64,000 nt of DNA, taken from Gammaproteobacteria bacterium. GTDB taxonomy: Bacteria > Pseudomonadota > Gammaproteobacteria > Steroidobacterales > Steroidobacteraceae. Positions 50,643 to 59,857 of this stretch are shown piece after piece. A program made the translations under genes and the position numbers. Below the pieces are notes generated by a model that had not been told where the DNA came from, made no database searches, and saw only the letters and a list, made by a program, of their open reading frames with translations. Every line of letters begins with the position of its first letter. Position 1 is the stretch's first letter. The DNA is taken from the NCBI GenBank assembly GCA_028293725.1, contig JAQGOE010000257.1, forward strand, positions 19,707-83,706, written 5' to 3'.

Positions 50643-51020
50643 ATGGCGACAACTCAATTACCGGGGGGACCGGGACCCGCGGCAACGCAAGACCAGGAAA
50701 CCCCGACGACCCAAGGCAAATTCGGCGCAATCATGCGTCGCGAGTTGCTGCTGCTGGGCATTGCCCTGGCTTTTGGATTTGTCCTGGTCCCGCTGGCCGT
50801 CTGGATGGTCGGCAACCGGATACTGGGTCCTTACACCCACGGACTGGAGCCGGCCGGTGGCGCTATGCGACTGCTAGGCGACTTTTTCGAGGGCCTTACC
50901 CACGGCTCTGTCATATTCTGGTGCGTGGGACTCGGACCGTATTTTCTGATCTGCTTCGTCCGCCTCTTCTGGGGCGTCATCCGTTACACGCCGACCACGA
51001 CCTCCAGCTCGCGCAGCTAG
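50643..51020 (+). CDS. Small two-helix membrane protein, unknown function
   Basis: Hypothetical inner-membrane protein of about 125 residues. A Gly/Pro/Gln/Thr-rich N-terminus of about 30 residues leads to a first membrane helix (LLLLGIALAFGFVLVPLAVWMV), an outside-type loop NRILGPYTHGLEPAGGAMRLL, and a second helix (VIFWCVGLGPYFLICFVRLFWGVI), ending in a Thr/Ser-rich tail. An ATG at 50643 or a TTG at 50631 could be the start. It is divergent from the Gfo/Idh gene, 53 bases away. I do not recognise the family; the clear helices make a real gene likely. Confidence 0.65.
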   Translation: MATTQLPGGPGPAATQDQETPTTQGKFGAIMRRELLLLGIALAFGFVLVPLAVWMVGNRILGPYTHGLEPAGGAMRLLGDFFEGLTHGSVIFWCVGLGPYFLICFVRLFWGVIRYTPTTTSSSRS

Positions 51021-51141
51021 CGGCACCCGACGTTCGTCCTGAAATCGCACGTGGAGTGTGAAGCGGATCTCATTTCCCCGACGATCCCACGTGACATGAT
51101 TCTCACTGTCGAGTCCAAGAACAAAAACGGGGATCGCGGAT

Positions 51142-51348
51142 ATGAAGCAGTCCGGGAAGTTTTTCCCAGGATGGCCGTCTGACGGCGCGGAATTGCGCAA
51201 GATCGAGTCGACGGGGCGTCACACCACACTGAAGCTGGTGGACGACCACCCCCACAAGGAACGCGGGTACAACCCCTACGATACGGTCGCCCACGCACTG
51301 GACACCCGGCGGAAGGACGTGTGGCTGAATAAGCCCAAGCGCGCTTAG
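51142..51348 (+). CDS. Small soluble protein, unknown function
   Basis: A 68-residue hypothetical protein with no signal peptide or membrane helix. It is polar and has a coherent composition: KFFPGWPSDGAELRKIESTG, then a HTTLKLVDD strand, HPHKERGYNPYDTVAHAL and a basic end RRKDVWLNKPKRA. GGGGAT lies about ten bases before the ATG. It sits alone between the small membrane protein and a convergent membrane gene. I cannot name a family. Composition and the upstream site favour a real gene over chance. Confidence 0.55.
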   Translation: MKQSGKFFPGWPSDGAELRKIESTGRHTTLKLVDDHPHKERGYNPYDTVAHALDTRRKDVWLNKPKRA

Positions 51349-51602
51349 CGGGTCCCGCGGCGCCGCGCAGGGGCTCTCGCCTCCGCGCGTAGGGAATTCT
51401 TGACGAAGGCCGTGGGGACCTCCCAACGAGGCCCATTCGCCGTTTGGCGCCAGGGTGGGGAACCCCTCCCGACGCGCTATACTCCAATTACAGTGATTAT
51501 CACCGACCCGGCCGTCTGACCGTGTTTCGCTGGTCAGGCCCCGCCTGGCAGGCCGGAGTGGCCGAGCTGACGCCACCTCACTTGTCGCGCCTGAAACTGG
51601 CC
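51349..51602. other. Intergenic region with hairpins
   Basis: About 254 bases with no protein gene. TATACT at 51478-51483 is a good -10 box without a clear -35. Downstream are a CTGACC/GGTCAG hairpin (51516-51537) and a perfect ACTGGCC/GGCCAGT hairpin (51596-51616) that overlaps the stop codon of the convergent membrane gene. A short plus-strand RNA is possible but not shown. Confidence 0.35.
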
Positions 51603-51896
51603 CTATTTAGGCCAGTACATCCACACGGCCACGCCGAACATGGCTACCGTCCCCAAGTGGGCCAGGAAGCGCCACGAGCGCATCCGTGCCGATATTTCAC
51701 CGTAGAAGCTGATAGCGGCGACAGCGGCGAACAGAGAGAAAACTGCGACCGCGCGCAGCAGCGGACCATGTTCCGGAGCAAACTGGGCCTCATTATCCGG
51801 CAGGAACAGAATCACCACCCAGGTCAGAAACAGCCCGATCGACAGCGCAAGCGTGGAGCCCGTGACAATGGCGAGTAAAAAACCCAGTGGACGCAT
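51603..51896 (-). CDS. Small three-helix membrane protein, unknown function
   Basis: A 97-residue hypothetical inner-membrane protein. Three hydrophobic helices are clear: LGFLLAIVTGSTLALSIGLFLTWVVILFL (the first long one), LLRAVAVFSLFAAVAAISFYG, and FLAHLGTVAMFGVAVWMYW. A short acidic loop (PDNEAQFAPEHG) lies between the first two. It is divergent from prc, with about 100 bases between the start codons. No family is recognised, but the layout is typical of a genuine small membrane protein. Confidence 0.7.
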   Translation of the reverse strand: MRPLGFLLAIVTGSTLALSIGLFLTWVVILFLPDNEAQFAPEHGPLLRAVAVFSLFAAVAAISFYGEISARMRSWRFLAHLGTVAMFGVAVWMYWPK

Positions 51897-51995
51897 AATG
51901 GTTCCGGACGCGATTCGCGCTTTTCGTACTTGCTGAGGTGCACTGCACGTTCTAGCCTTGTCCCAAAGTCTACCGAACTTACGAGCGTCGTTACG

Positions 51996-54116
51996 ATGTC
52001 AAAACCTTTACGCCGGTCATCCGGCTGGATTGCCGCCTCAGCTCTGACGATCCTGGCCTTAGCGCTAGTCGGATCCGCCCGAGCCCCGGCGAGCACCTCG
52101 ATCCTGCCGGCCGGCGCCATAGCGCCCACCGATTCGCAGCGCGCGACCGCGCGAAAAATCGGCAGGATCCTCGAGGAAGCCCACTACACGCGAGCGCCGA
52201 TCGACGACAAGATGTCGGAGCTCGTGTACACGCGCTACCTCGACTTCCTCGACGGCCAGCGCAGTTATTTTCTGGCCGGCGACATCACTGAATTCGCCGC
52301 CTACCGCCTGAAGTTCGACGACATGATCCGCACCGGCGACATCGAGCCGGCGTACCTGATCTTCAATCGTTTCCAACAACGCAACCGTGAGCGTATGGAA
52401 GGGGCAATCGCCCTGCTGAAGGCCGAACCCGACTGGACCGTGAACGAGTCCTTCGAGTTCGACCGTGCCAAGGCGCCCTGGCCCACGACTGCCGCCGAAA
52501 TGAACGACCTGTGGCGCAAGCGAGTTAAGAACGATGCGCTGTCGCTGATGTTGACCGGCAAACAATGGCCTGAAGTGGTCGATCTTCTGAAGAAGCGCTA
52601 CGAGCGCGTGTTGAAGCGCGTCGACCAGATCACCCCGGAGGATGTGTTCGAGAATCTGATGAACGCCTACGCGCGCTCGTTCGATCCTCATTCGAGCTAC
52701 TTCTCGCCGAAGAACTCCGAGGAATACCGCATCCAGATGAGCCTCAACTACGAGGGCATCGGCGCCTCGCTGCAGCTCGTCGACGACTACGTCACCATCA
52801 TGAACGTGATCGAGGGCGGTCCGGCCGCCGTCTCAGGCTTACTCAACACCAACGACCGCATCACCGGTGTCGGGCAGGGACATGAGGGTGGCTTCACAGA
52901 TGTCATAGGCTGGCGCCTCGACGATGTCGTGCAACTCATCCGCGGCAAAGCGGGCACCAATGTCAGGCTGCAGGTTCTCGGCGCCGGCGCCGCACCCGGC
53001 ACCAAGGAAAAGGTGTTGGAATTCACCCGTAACAAAGTGACGCTCGAGGCGCAGGCGGCGCATAAGGAAGTGAAGAACGTCACCCGTAATGGCAAGACCC
53101 TCAAGGTTGGCGTCATCAGCGTGCCGGGCTTCTACCAGGACATCGCGGCTCAGAATGCCGGTGACCAGAACTTCCGCAGCACCACCCGTGACGTCCTCAA
53201 GCTCATCCGTGAGCTGAAGACCGAGAACATCGACGGACTCGTGCTCGATCTGCGTGGCGACGGCGGCGGCTATCTCCCCGAAGCCACGGCTCTGACCGGC
53301 CTGTTCATCGACCATGGCCCGGTTGTGCAGCTTCGGGACACGACTGGACGTCTCGAGGTGTTGGACGACCCGGAGCCCTCACCCGCTTATGACGGCCCCC
53401 TCGCCGTCCTCGTCGACCGTTTCAGCGCGTCGGCCTCGGAGATTTTTGCCGGCGCCATCCAGGACTATCACCGCGGCGTAATCATCGGCCAGCGCACCTT
53501 CGGCAAGGGCACCGTGCAGAATCTGGTGCCGCTCGACCGTTGGTCGCAGAAGCCCACGAGCGGGCAGCTGACAGTCACCATCGGAAAGTTCTATCGCGTC
53601 ACCGGCGAGAGCACGCAACATCGTGGTGTCGAGCCCGACGTACCATTGCCGTCGGCGATCGACATGAAGGAAGTTGGAGAGAGCGCTCTCGACTCCGCTC
53701 TGCCCTGGGATCGGATTGCCGGCGTACCGTTCCAGACCAGCACCGAGGCGACGACGGTTCCGCCGGTAACGGTGTTGGCTTCCGAAGAGGACACCCGCGC
53801 ACAACATGACGCCGACTATCGCTGGCTCGTCTCCGACATCGCCGCCATTGACACCGTCCGCGAGGAAAAGAGCCTTTCGCTGAACCTCAAGGCACGGCGT
53901 GACGAGCGCACGAAGTTGGACAAGGAGCGCTTGGATCGGGAGAACGCCCGCCGCGCCGCCAAGAATCAGCCGGCGTACAAAACGGTGGAAGAGCTCGATA
54001 AGGTGAAGGATGACTCGCCGGACATCGTGCTGACGCAGTCGGCCGAGATCATGGCGGACATCGTGACCGGCGCGCGTCCACAGACTCCGCCACAGAAAAC
54101 CGCCCGGCGAACCTGA
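51996..54116 (+). CDS. prc: Carboxy-terminal processing (tail-specific) protease
   Basis: Periplasmic S41A serine protease of the Prc/Tsp type that trims or degrades proteins from their C-terminus, including peptidoglycan hydrolases in relatives; 706 residues. The ATG at 51996 starts a signal peptide (SSGWIAASALTILALALVGSARA). The N-terminal helical domain follows, a PDZ domain lies near 240-330 (YEGIGASLQLVDDYVTIMNV), and the Ser-Lys catalytic core has DRFSASASEIFAGAIQDYHRG and FGKGTVQ, then a C-terminal DUF3340-like helical part. It is convergent with the coiled-coil gene. Confidence 0.95.
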   Translation: MSKPLRRSSGWIAASALTILALALVGSARAPASTSILPAGAIAPTDSQRATARKIGRILEEAHYTRAPIDDKMSELVYTRYLDFLDGQRSYFLAGDITEFAAYRLKFDDMIRTGDIEPAYLIFNRFQQRNRERMEGAIALLKAEPDWTVNESFEFDRAKAPWPTTAAEMNDLWRKRVKNDALSLMLTGKQWPEVVDLLKKRYERVLKRVDQITPEDVFENLMNAYARSFDPHSSYFSPKNSEEYRIQMSLNYEGIGASLQLVDDYVTIMNVIEGGPAAVSGLLNTNDRITGVGQGHEGGFTDVIGWRLDDVVQLIRGKAGTNVRLQVLGAGAAPGTKEKVLEFTRNKVTLEAQAAHKEVKNVTRNGKTLKVGVISVPGFYQDIAAQNAGDQNFRSTTRDVLKLIRELKTENIDGLVLDLRGDGGGYLPEATALTGLFIDHGPVVQLRDTTGRLEVLDDPEPSPAYDGPLAVLVDRFSASASEIFAGAIQDYHRGVIIGQRTFGKGTVQNLVPLDRWSQKPTSGQLTVTIGKFYRVTGESTQHRGVEPDVPLPSAIDMKEVGESALDSALPWDRIAGVPFQTSTEATTVPPVTVLASEEDTRAQHDADYRWLVSDIAAIDTVREEKSLSLNLKARRDERTKLDKERLDRENARRAAKNQPAYKTVEELDKVKDDSPDIVLTQSAEIMADIVTGARPQTPPQKTARRT

Positions 54117-54161
54117 TTCGGAAGGGGGGAGCCCGTCAGACCGACCGGCTCCTGACTCGTC

Positions 54162-55259
54162 TTACCGCAACAGGATGCGGAACAGGTCCCAGGTATCCTC
54201 GGCGAGGACATTCGGCATGCGGGTGGCACCTGAGCCCGTCGCCTCGGTGTCCATGATGTCGCCTTCCGTGAAGGCGAGGGAATCCGTCATCGGTGAGGTG
54301 TCGGCGGCACCCCGATAGCGGCCGATCTGCCTGATCCGCTCGCTGCGGGCTTTCACTTCCTGCGCGATGTTGGTCCGACTCTGCACCAGCATGCGCGCCC
54401 GGTCGATTTCCTCCATGAGCGCCTCGCATTCCTCGCGGGACCCGTATTCGTCCGTCGCCTCGCGACGGCTGGTTGCCTCACGCGCCAGCTTGACGAGCGG
54501 TGTTTTGGCGAGACGCACGCACAACACCTCGGCATAGGCTATCGCGGCGATGTTGATGGCCCGGCGCGTCTCGACGAGCAGGCCGGGGAACTCCGGCAGC
54601 GGCTCTTTATCAACGGCCTCCGCCGCCGCTCGCGCCTCGGTGAGCGTGAAGTTGGCCGCGGCCGCCACGTTTTTCGCGTCCGTGATCCGGTGCTCCAGGG
54701 CCCGACGTTTGAAGTAGTGCCAGAACCGGGTGAGCCGGGCGCGCTCTGATTCGAGCGCCGACACATTCATAATGGCCTCGGCCGCGCCGGTCTCGGCGCT
54801 GCGCAGTTGTTTCTCAGCGGCCTCCCGCTTCGAGAACTGACGGCGGTTGTGCTCGGCGAGGTGTTGCCGGCGCTCGCGCTCTTCCTGTTGGCGCACGAGG
54901 TCCGCGACAAACTGCTCGATGATCTCGCGGCCGGACTGCCAGAGCCGGCGTAGTTGGTAGAATACAACGGCCGGATAGGCGGACTCGGGCATACCGAGAC
55001 GCAGCTCGAGCGCGTTCAGCATCTCCTGCACGCGGGAAGTCGCCCCTTCCTGCTGCTTGATGCGGTCCTTGAGACGGTAGATCTCTTCCTGCAACTCGCC
55101 GTGCGCTTTTTTCAGCTCGGCACGATTGCGGAACAGCGCAAGGACGCGATCGTCCTCCGCTTCCGGAGTCGGTTCGTCCTGGCGAAAAGGGAGCTTGAAA
55201 AAACCGAGCTGTCGCAGTGCCTTCATGAGAGATGAGCCGGCTCGCGCCGCCCATGTCAT
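54162..55259 (-). CDS. Coiled-coil protein, unknown function
   Basis: A 365-residue protein I do not recognise. It has no signal peptide and no membrane helix. Long stretches are heptad-like and charged: RNRAELKKAHGELQEEIYRL with DRIKQQEGATSRVQEML (45-85), then EERERRQHLAEHNRRQFSKR (125-150), and a third helical block around 280-310. Between them is a milder segment with FWHYFKRRALEHRITDAKN. The last 45 residues are acidic and end EDTWDLFRILLR. Its ATG stands one base after the stop of the DUF1249 gene, so the two are translationally coupled. It could be a structural or scaffold protein, but this is only a guess from shape. Confidence 0.75.
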   Translation of the reverse strand: MTWAARAGSSLMKALRQLGFFKLPFRQDEPTPEAEDDRVLALFRNRAELKKAHGELQEEIYRLKDRIKQQEGATSRVQEMLNALELRLGMPESAYPAVVFYQLRRLWQSGREIIEQFVADLVRQQEERERRQHLAEHNRRQFSKREAAEKQLRSAETGAAEAIMNVSALESERARLTRFWHYFKRRALEHRITDAKNVAAAANFTLTEARAAAEAVDKEPLPEFPGLLVETRRAINIAAIAYAEVLCVRLAKTPLVKLAREATSRREATDEYGSREECEALMEEIDRARMLVQSRTNIAQEVKARSERIRQIGRYRGAADTSPMTDSLAFTEGDIMDTEATGSGATRMPNVLAEDTWDLFRILLR

Positions 55260-55260
55260 C

Positions 55261-55764
55261 TCATGCTTCGGCAGGGAGCCTCGTGGCGGGTGAGAAGCGA
55301 TGCCCTCGCTCCACGCAGTATTCCAGCCACTTATTTAGCATTACGTTACGAGCCCAGCGCTGATCCAGTTCACGCTCCGCATGGGTGCGCAGCGCCTTCA
55401 AAACGGGCTGCCCGTGGGTGACCGCCCACTCGAGCGCCTCCACGACGTGGGCATCGTGGTAGACCCGTATACGCATATCCGGGTACTGCACGGCGTTAGC
55501 CGCTTCTGGAAGGTCTCCGGAGAGCAGGTAGGTCAGATTCAGGGTGCTGGTGTAAGGGGTTCGTTCGGTGACGCTGAGAAGGAGATCACAATCGCCGGCT
55601 ACCATGGAACGATGGCGCCCCTCCAATGAAGTGAGGCCGGAAGTATGGCCAGCGGCGAGCCAATTCAAGCGGATAAAGTTGCTCTCATACAGTCCCATGA
55701 GCGCGACGAAGCTGCCGGGCTTCGAGCGCCAGGAGACGGGTGTCAGTGTGTCATCTAGTAGCAT
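55261..55764 (-). CDS. DUF1249 family protein (YqiB-like)
   Basis: Protein of 167 residues of the DUF1249 family, whose E. coli member is YqiB; no function is established. Family features are the start of the domain at ALMGLYESNFIRLNWLAAG, a SVTERTPYTSTLNLTYLL strand pair, PDMRIRVYHDAHVVEALEW, and the end NVMLNKWLEYCVERGHRFSPA. The ATG at 55764 is used; a GTG one codon upstream is also possible. Its promoter (TTGCAC, 16 bases, TATAGT) would place the transcript start at or within a few bases of the start codon. It is coupled to the coiled-coil gene downstream. Confidence 0.85.
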   Translation of the reverse strand: MLLDDTLTPVSWRSKPGSFVALMGLYESNFIRLNWLAAGHTSGLTSLEGRHRSMVAGDCDLLLSVTERTPYTSTLNLTYLLSGDLPEAANAVQYPDMRIRVYHDAHVVEALEWAVTHGQPVLKALRTHAERELDQRWARNVMLNKWLEYCVERGHRFSPATRLPAEA

Positions 55765-55773
55765 CACGCCTCG

Positions 55774-55801
55774 ACTATAACGCACGGAGGTGACTGTGCA
55801 A
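55774..55801 (-). promoter_or_regulatory. Promoter of the DUF1249 gene
   Basis: On the minus strand TTGCAC (55796-55801) and TATAGT (55774-55779) are 16 bases apart. The -10 box ends ten bases before the ATG at 55764, so the 5' leader would be absent or only a few bases. Confidence 0.55.
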
Positions 55802-55906
55802 GCCGGACAGAGCCGGAATTGCGGCTTTGTTTTGGGGCTTGTGAGCAAGTTACAAGCGCCGCATGCACCGCCTGCAAGTTTCGTGCTGTGAAGTGCGTTT
55901 TGGGGC

Positions 55907-55939
55907 GGCGCCACCCGGCAAAAATGGCACCTTTTTTTT
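55907..55939 (+). terminator. Orphan plus-strand terminator
   Basis: GGCGCCA (55907-55913) pairs with TGGCACC (55925-55931, one mismatch), followed by eight Ts at 55932-55939. No plus-strand gene ends here: both flanking genes run on the minus strand. On the minus strand the order of A run and stem does not make a terminator for ppsR. Confidence 0.55.
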
Positions 55940-56761
55940 CTAAGGCCGCAGGCGCCGCTCGATGCCCGAGGTGTTGAGAATGCGGCTGGCGATTTCCTCG
56001 ATGGAGCATTCGGTGGTATCGAGGGAAGGGATAGAATAGCGGGCAAACATGGCTTCGGCGGCGCGCAGCTCGTAGGTGACCTGCTGGCGCGAGGCATAAC
56101 GGCTTTCGGGCCGCCGCTCGTTACGGATCTGTTGCAGACGCTCCGGCTTGATGGTCAAGGCATAAAGTTTGCGACGGTAAGGCTGCAGGCGGGCCGGAAG
56201 TGTTCCCGCCTCCAGGTCGTCATCCGTGAGAGGATAGTTCGCGGCGAACACTCCGTACTGAAGTGCCATGTAGAGGCATGTCGGCGTTTTGCCCGAGCGG
56301 GACACGCCCACGAGGATGACATCGGCATGCGGGTAGTCGTGGCCGGTGCCATCGTCGTTCGTCAATGCGAAGTTGGTCGCGTTGATACGTGTCGTGTAGG
56401 AGGCCAGGTCCGCCATGCCATGCGCGCGTCCGGCGCGATGGCTCGAGCGGGTGTTGAGTTCGCGTTCCAGGGGACCCACGAAGGCACCGAAAAAGTCGAG
56501 GAACAAGCCATTCGCACCGAGTACGATATCGCGCAGCTCATCCTGCACCAGGGTGCTGAAAATGATGGGGCGCAGGCCCTCCTCGACGGCGGCCCGGTTG
56601 ATACGCTCGACCGCCTCGTGCGCCTTGTCAATGCTCGACACAAATGGCAAAGTCACGGCCCGAAATTCGAGCCCCTCGAACTGTGTCATGAGGCTGTGAC
56701 CCAGTGTTTCCGCGGTCACGCCCGTCTGATCCGAAACGAAAAATGCGGTTCGACGGCTCAC
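55940..56761 (-). CDS. ppsR: Phosphoenolpyruvate synthase regulatory protein (bifunctional kinase/pyrophosphorylase)
   Basis: Switches PEP synthase off by ADP-dependent phosphorylation and on by Pi-dependent dephosphorylation; DUF299 family, 273 residues. The N-terminus RTAFFVSDQTGVTAETLGHSL is diagnostic and the P-loop GVSRSGKT is at 152-159, followed by TCLYMALQYG. The C-terminal part has LYALTIKPERLQQIRNERRP and the family end DTTECSIEEIASRIL. It is divergent from its target ppsA with 105 bases between start codons, the usual arrangement. Confidence 0.96.
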   Translation of the reverse strand: MSRRTAFFVSDQTGVTAETLGHSLMTQFEGLEFRAVTLPFVSSIDKAHEAVERINRAAVEEGLRPIIFSTLVQDELRDIVLGANGLFLDFFGAFVGPLERELNTRSSHRAGRAHGMADLASYTTRINATNFALTNDDGTGHDYPHADVILVGVSRSGKTPTCLYMALQYGVFAANYPLTDDDLEAGTLPARLQPYRRKLYALTIKPERLQQIRNERRPESRYASRQQVTYELRAAEAMFARYSIPSLDTTECSIEEIASRILNTSGIERRLRP

Positions 56762-56866
56762 GGCTCGAGAGTCCTGCGGAAAGCTCGTTGAGCCCAGAGT
56801 GTTTCACCGCCCGCGCAGCGTAGCAAGCGTTATGTCGCTTGACTCAGGTTGGCCAGAGGACTCCTA

Positions 56867-59227
56867 TTGAACGCCTATGTGATCCCGTTCGAGCGGCTCG
56901 GAATGCACGATGTCGAGACGGTGGGCGGTAAAAACGCCTCCCTCGGCGAGATGATCGGCTCGCTGACAAAGCTTGGTGTGCAGGTACCCGGCGGCTTCGC
57001 CACCACTGCGGATGCCTACCGTGTATTTTTGAAACAGGGCGGCCTGGACGCCCGCATTCGCACCGAGCTGGCCGGGCTCGACGTCGACGATGTCACGAAA
57101 CTCGCCGCCACCGGGGCGAAAATCCGCGGCTGGATCCTCGCGACACCCTTCCCGGCCGAGATTGAAAAGGCGGTGCTCGAAGAGTTTCGCAAGATGAGCA
57201 ACGGCCAGGAGATCGCGGTCGCCGTGCGCTCCTCGGCGACCGCGGAAGACTTGCCGGAAGCATCTTTCGCCGGACAGCAAGAAACCTTCCTGAACGTTCG
57301 CGGTGAGGCGGCCGTCCTGAAGACGATGCATGAGGTCTTCGCCTCACTCTTCAACGACCGTGCCATCTCGTATCGCGTGCATCAGAACTTCGATCACAAC
57401 GCGGTAGCGCTATCGGCGGGCGTGCAGCACATGGCGCGCAGCGACCTGGGCTGCAGCGGTGTAATGTTCACTCTCGACACGGACTCCGGATTCCGTGATG
57501 TTGTCTTCATCACCGCCTCCTACGGCCTGGGTGAAACAGTCGTACAGGGAGCTGTGAACCCGGACGAATTCTACGTTTACAAGCCCACGCTGCGAGCCGG
57601 CAAGCAAGCCATCCTGCGCCGTAACATCGGTGGCAAGGCGATCAAAATGGTGTACGCGCCGGCGGGCTCCGCCGAACGTGTGGTCACCGTGGATGTGCCG
57701 AAAGCCGATCGGACCCGCTTCTGTCTCAACGATGAGGACATCAACGCCCTGGCACGCCAGGCGCTCATCATCGAGGAGCACTACAAAAAGCCGATGGACA
57801 TCGAGTGGGGCAAGGACGGCTCGACCGGCAAAATCTACATCCTGCAAGCGCGTCCCGAGACGGTACAGAGTCGCGCTGGCCGTACGATTCAACGCTTCTC
57901 CTTGAAGTCATCGCCCTCACGCGTTCTCGCCTCGGGTCGCAGTATCGGACAGCGCATCGGCTCAGGTCCCGCGCGTGTGATTCGGGATGTGAAGGAAATG
58001 GCCCGCGTGCAGGCGGGTGATGTCCTGGTTGCCGACATGACGGATCCCGATTGGGAGCCTGTTATGAAACGCGCCTCCGCGATCGTGACAAACCGCGGGG
58101 GCCGCACGTGTCACGCGGCGATCATCGCGCGTGAGCTCGGAATCGCCGCCGTAGTCGGCTGCGGGGATGCGACCAAAACCATCCGCGAGGGACAGGAAGT
58201 CACCGTCTCGTGTGCCGAAGGTGACACGGGATATGTGTATGAGGGTCTGCTCGAATACGAGCGCAAGCAGATCGAGCTCGACTCGCTGCCGAAAATCCCC
58301 GTCAAAATCATGATGAACGTGGGAAACCCGGATCGGGCGTTCGATTTTGCCGGCATTCCCCACCGCGGTGTCGGCCTGGCGCGCCTGGAATTCATTATCA
58401 ACCGCATGATCGGCGTCCACCCGCGCGCCCTGCTCGAATTCGACCGGCTCGACGGGGAGTTGAAAGACCAGATCCGGGGACAGATGGCCGGCTACGCCGA
58501 CCCGGTCAGCTTCTATGTTGACAAGCTCTCCGAGGGCATCGCGCAGATCGCGGCCGCTTTCGCACCCGAGCCCGTCATCGTGCGCCTCTCCGACTTCAAG
58601 TCGAATGAATACGCGAACCTCATCGGCGGCACGCGCTACGAGCCGGAGGAAGAGAACCCGATGATTGGTTTCCGTGGCGCCGCACGCTACGTGGACGAAA
58701 CGTTCCGTCCCTGCTTCGAGCTCGAGTGCCGCGCGCTCAAGAAAGTGCGCGGAGAAATGGGACTCACCAACGTGCAGATCATGGTGCCGTTCGTGCGCAC
58801 TTTGAAGGAAGCGAGCCAGGTCGTCGACCTACTCTCGCAAAACGGTTTGCAACGTGGCGTCGATGGTTTGAAAGTCATCATGATGTGCGAGCTGCCGACG
58901 AACGCCGTGCTGGCGGAGGAGTACCTGGAGTACTTCGACGGCATGTCGATCGGCTCCAATGACATGACACAGCTCACCCTTGGGCTGGACCGCGATTCCT
59001 CGATCGTCGCGAAGCTCTTCGATGAGCGCGATCCGGCCGTGAAAAAGATGCTGGCCATGGCCATCGCTGCCTGCAAGAAAAAGGGCAAATACGTCGGGAT
59101 TTGTGGCCAGGGGCCGTCCGATCACCCGGACTTGGCGCGGTGGCTGCTGGATCAGGGGATTGAGAGCATGTCGCTCAATCCGGATACGGTTGTGGAGACG
59201 TGGATGTTTCTGGCGCAGAAACCCTAG
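56867..59227 (+). CDS. ppsA: Phosphoenolpyruvate synthase
   Basis: Makes PEP from pyruvate and ATP, with AMP and Pi as products, for gluconeogenesis; about 786 residues. The TTG at 56867 is chosen because AGAGGA at 56855-56860 stands six bases upstream; a TTG six codons earlier is less well placed. The N-terminal ATP-binding domain has [11 protein letters not shown] and [20 protein letters not shown]. The phosphohistidine is H416 in [15 protein letters not shown]. The C-terminal PEP-binding barrel has [15 protein letters not shown] and [18 protein letters not shown]. Its stop TAG is shared, through CTAG at 59224-59227, with the stop of the convergent orn gene. Confidence 0.97.
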   Translation: MNAYVIPFERLGMHDVETVGGKNASLGEMIGSLTKLGVQVPGGFATTADAYRVFLKQGGLDARIRTELAGLDVDDVTKLAATGAKIRGWILATPFPAEIEKAVLEEFRKMSNGQEIAVAVRSSATAEDLPEASFAGQQETFLNVRGEAAVLKTMHEVFASLFNDRAISYRVHQNFDHNAVALSAGVQHMARSDLGCSGVMFTLDTDSGFRDVVFITASYGLGETVVQGAVNPDEFYVYKPTLRAGKQAILRRNIGGKAIKMVYAPAGSAERVVTVDVPKADRTRFCLNDEDINALARQALIIEEHYKKPMDIEWGKDGSTGKIYILQARPETVQSRAGRTIQRFSLKSSPSRVLASGRSIGQRIGSGPARVIRDVKEMARVQAGDVLVADMTDPDWEPVMKRASAIVTNRGGRTCHAAIIARELGIAAVVGCGDATKTIREGQEVTVSCAEGDTGYVYEGLLEYERKQIELDSLPKIPVKIMMNVGNPDRAFDFAGIPHRGVGLARLEFIINRMIGVHPRALLEFDRLDGELKDQIRGQMAGYADPVSFYVDKLSEGIAQIAAAFAPEPVIVRLSDFKSNEYANLIGGTRYEPEEENPMIGFRGAARYVDETFRPCFELECRALKKVRGEMGLTNVQIMVPFVRTLKEASQVVDLLSQNGLQRGVDGLKVIMMCELPTNAVLAEEYLEYFDGMSIGSNDMTQLTLGLDRDSSIVAKLFDERDPAVKKMLAMAIAACKKKGKYVGICGQGPSDHPDLARWLLDQGIESMSLNPDTVVETWMFLAQKP

Positions 59228-59784
59228 CGACGGCCGGAGAACGCCGGGGCGAACAGCTTCGCACGATAGTGCTGCAGCTCGCGGATCGACTCCATGATGT
59301 CGGCGTGGGCGAGATGCGTGCCCTGCTTCGTGAAGCCTTCCGTGACACCGGGCGCCCAGCGGCGCGCTAACTCCTTGAGCGTGCTCACGTCAAGGTTCCG
59401 GTAATGGAAAAAGCGCTCCAACTTCGGCATGTAGCGCGCCAGGAAACGGCGATCCTGGCAGATGCTATTGCCACAGATCGGCGAGGCGCCGGGGGCCACC
59501 AACGGCGCCAGAAATTCGAGCGTCCGCGCCTCGGCTTCGGCCATGCTTACCTTACTCGCGCGCACCCGCGCGAGCAGACCGGAAGAGCCATGTTGTTTCT
59601 GGTTCCAGTCGTCCATCCCCGCGAGCACTTCTTCGGACTGATGGATCGCGAGGACCGGACCTTCGGCGACGACTGCCAGCTCCTTGTCGGTCACAACAGT
59701 GGCGATCTCGATGATCAGGTCGGAATCGGGCTTGAGCCCCGTCATTTCCAGGTCGATCCAAATCAGATGGTCGGAACTCGGCAT
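59224..59784 (-). CDS. orn: Oligoribonuclease
   Basis: DEDD-family 3'-5' exonuclease that degrades two-residue RNAs, including pGpG from cyclic-di-GMP turnover; 186 residues. ExoI is [14 protein letters not shown] with D11 and E13; ExoII lies in the SNSICQDR-type block seen as [18 protein letters not shown]; ExoIII has [15 protein letters not shown]. It is divergent from rsgA, a conserved pair, and overlaps the ppsA end by four bases at a shared palindromic stop. Confidence 0.97.
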   Translation of the reverse strand: MPSSDHLIWIDLEMTGLKPDSDLIIEIATVVTDKELAVVAEGPVLAIHQSEEVLAGMDDWNQKQHGSSGLLARVRASKVSMAEAEARTLEFLAPLVAPGASPICGNSICQDRRFLARYMPKLERFFHYRNLDVSTLKELARRWAPGVTEGFTKQGTHLAHADIMESIRELQHYRAKLFAPAFSGRR

Positions 59785-59857
59785 ATCGATGTCGCGTGGC
59801 AGCCAGAGATGATAGCGTTTGCAGGATCTAGGATGAGTTTACCAGACGCCCCAAGGC

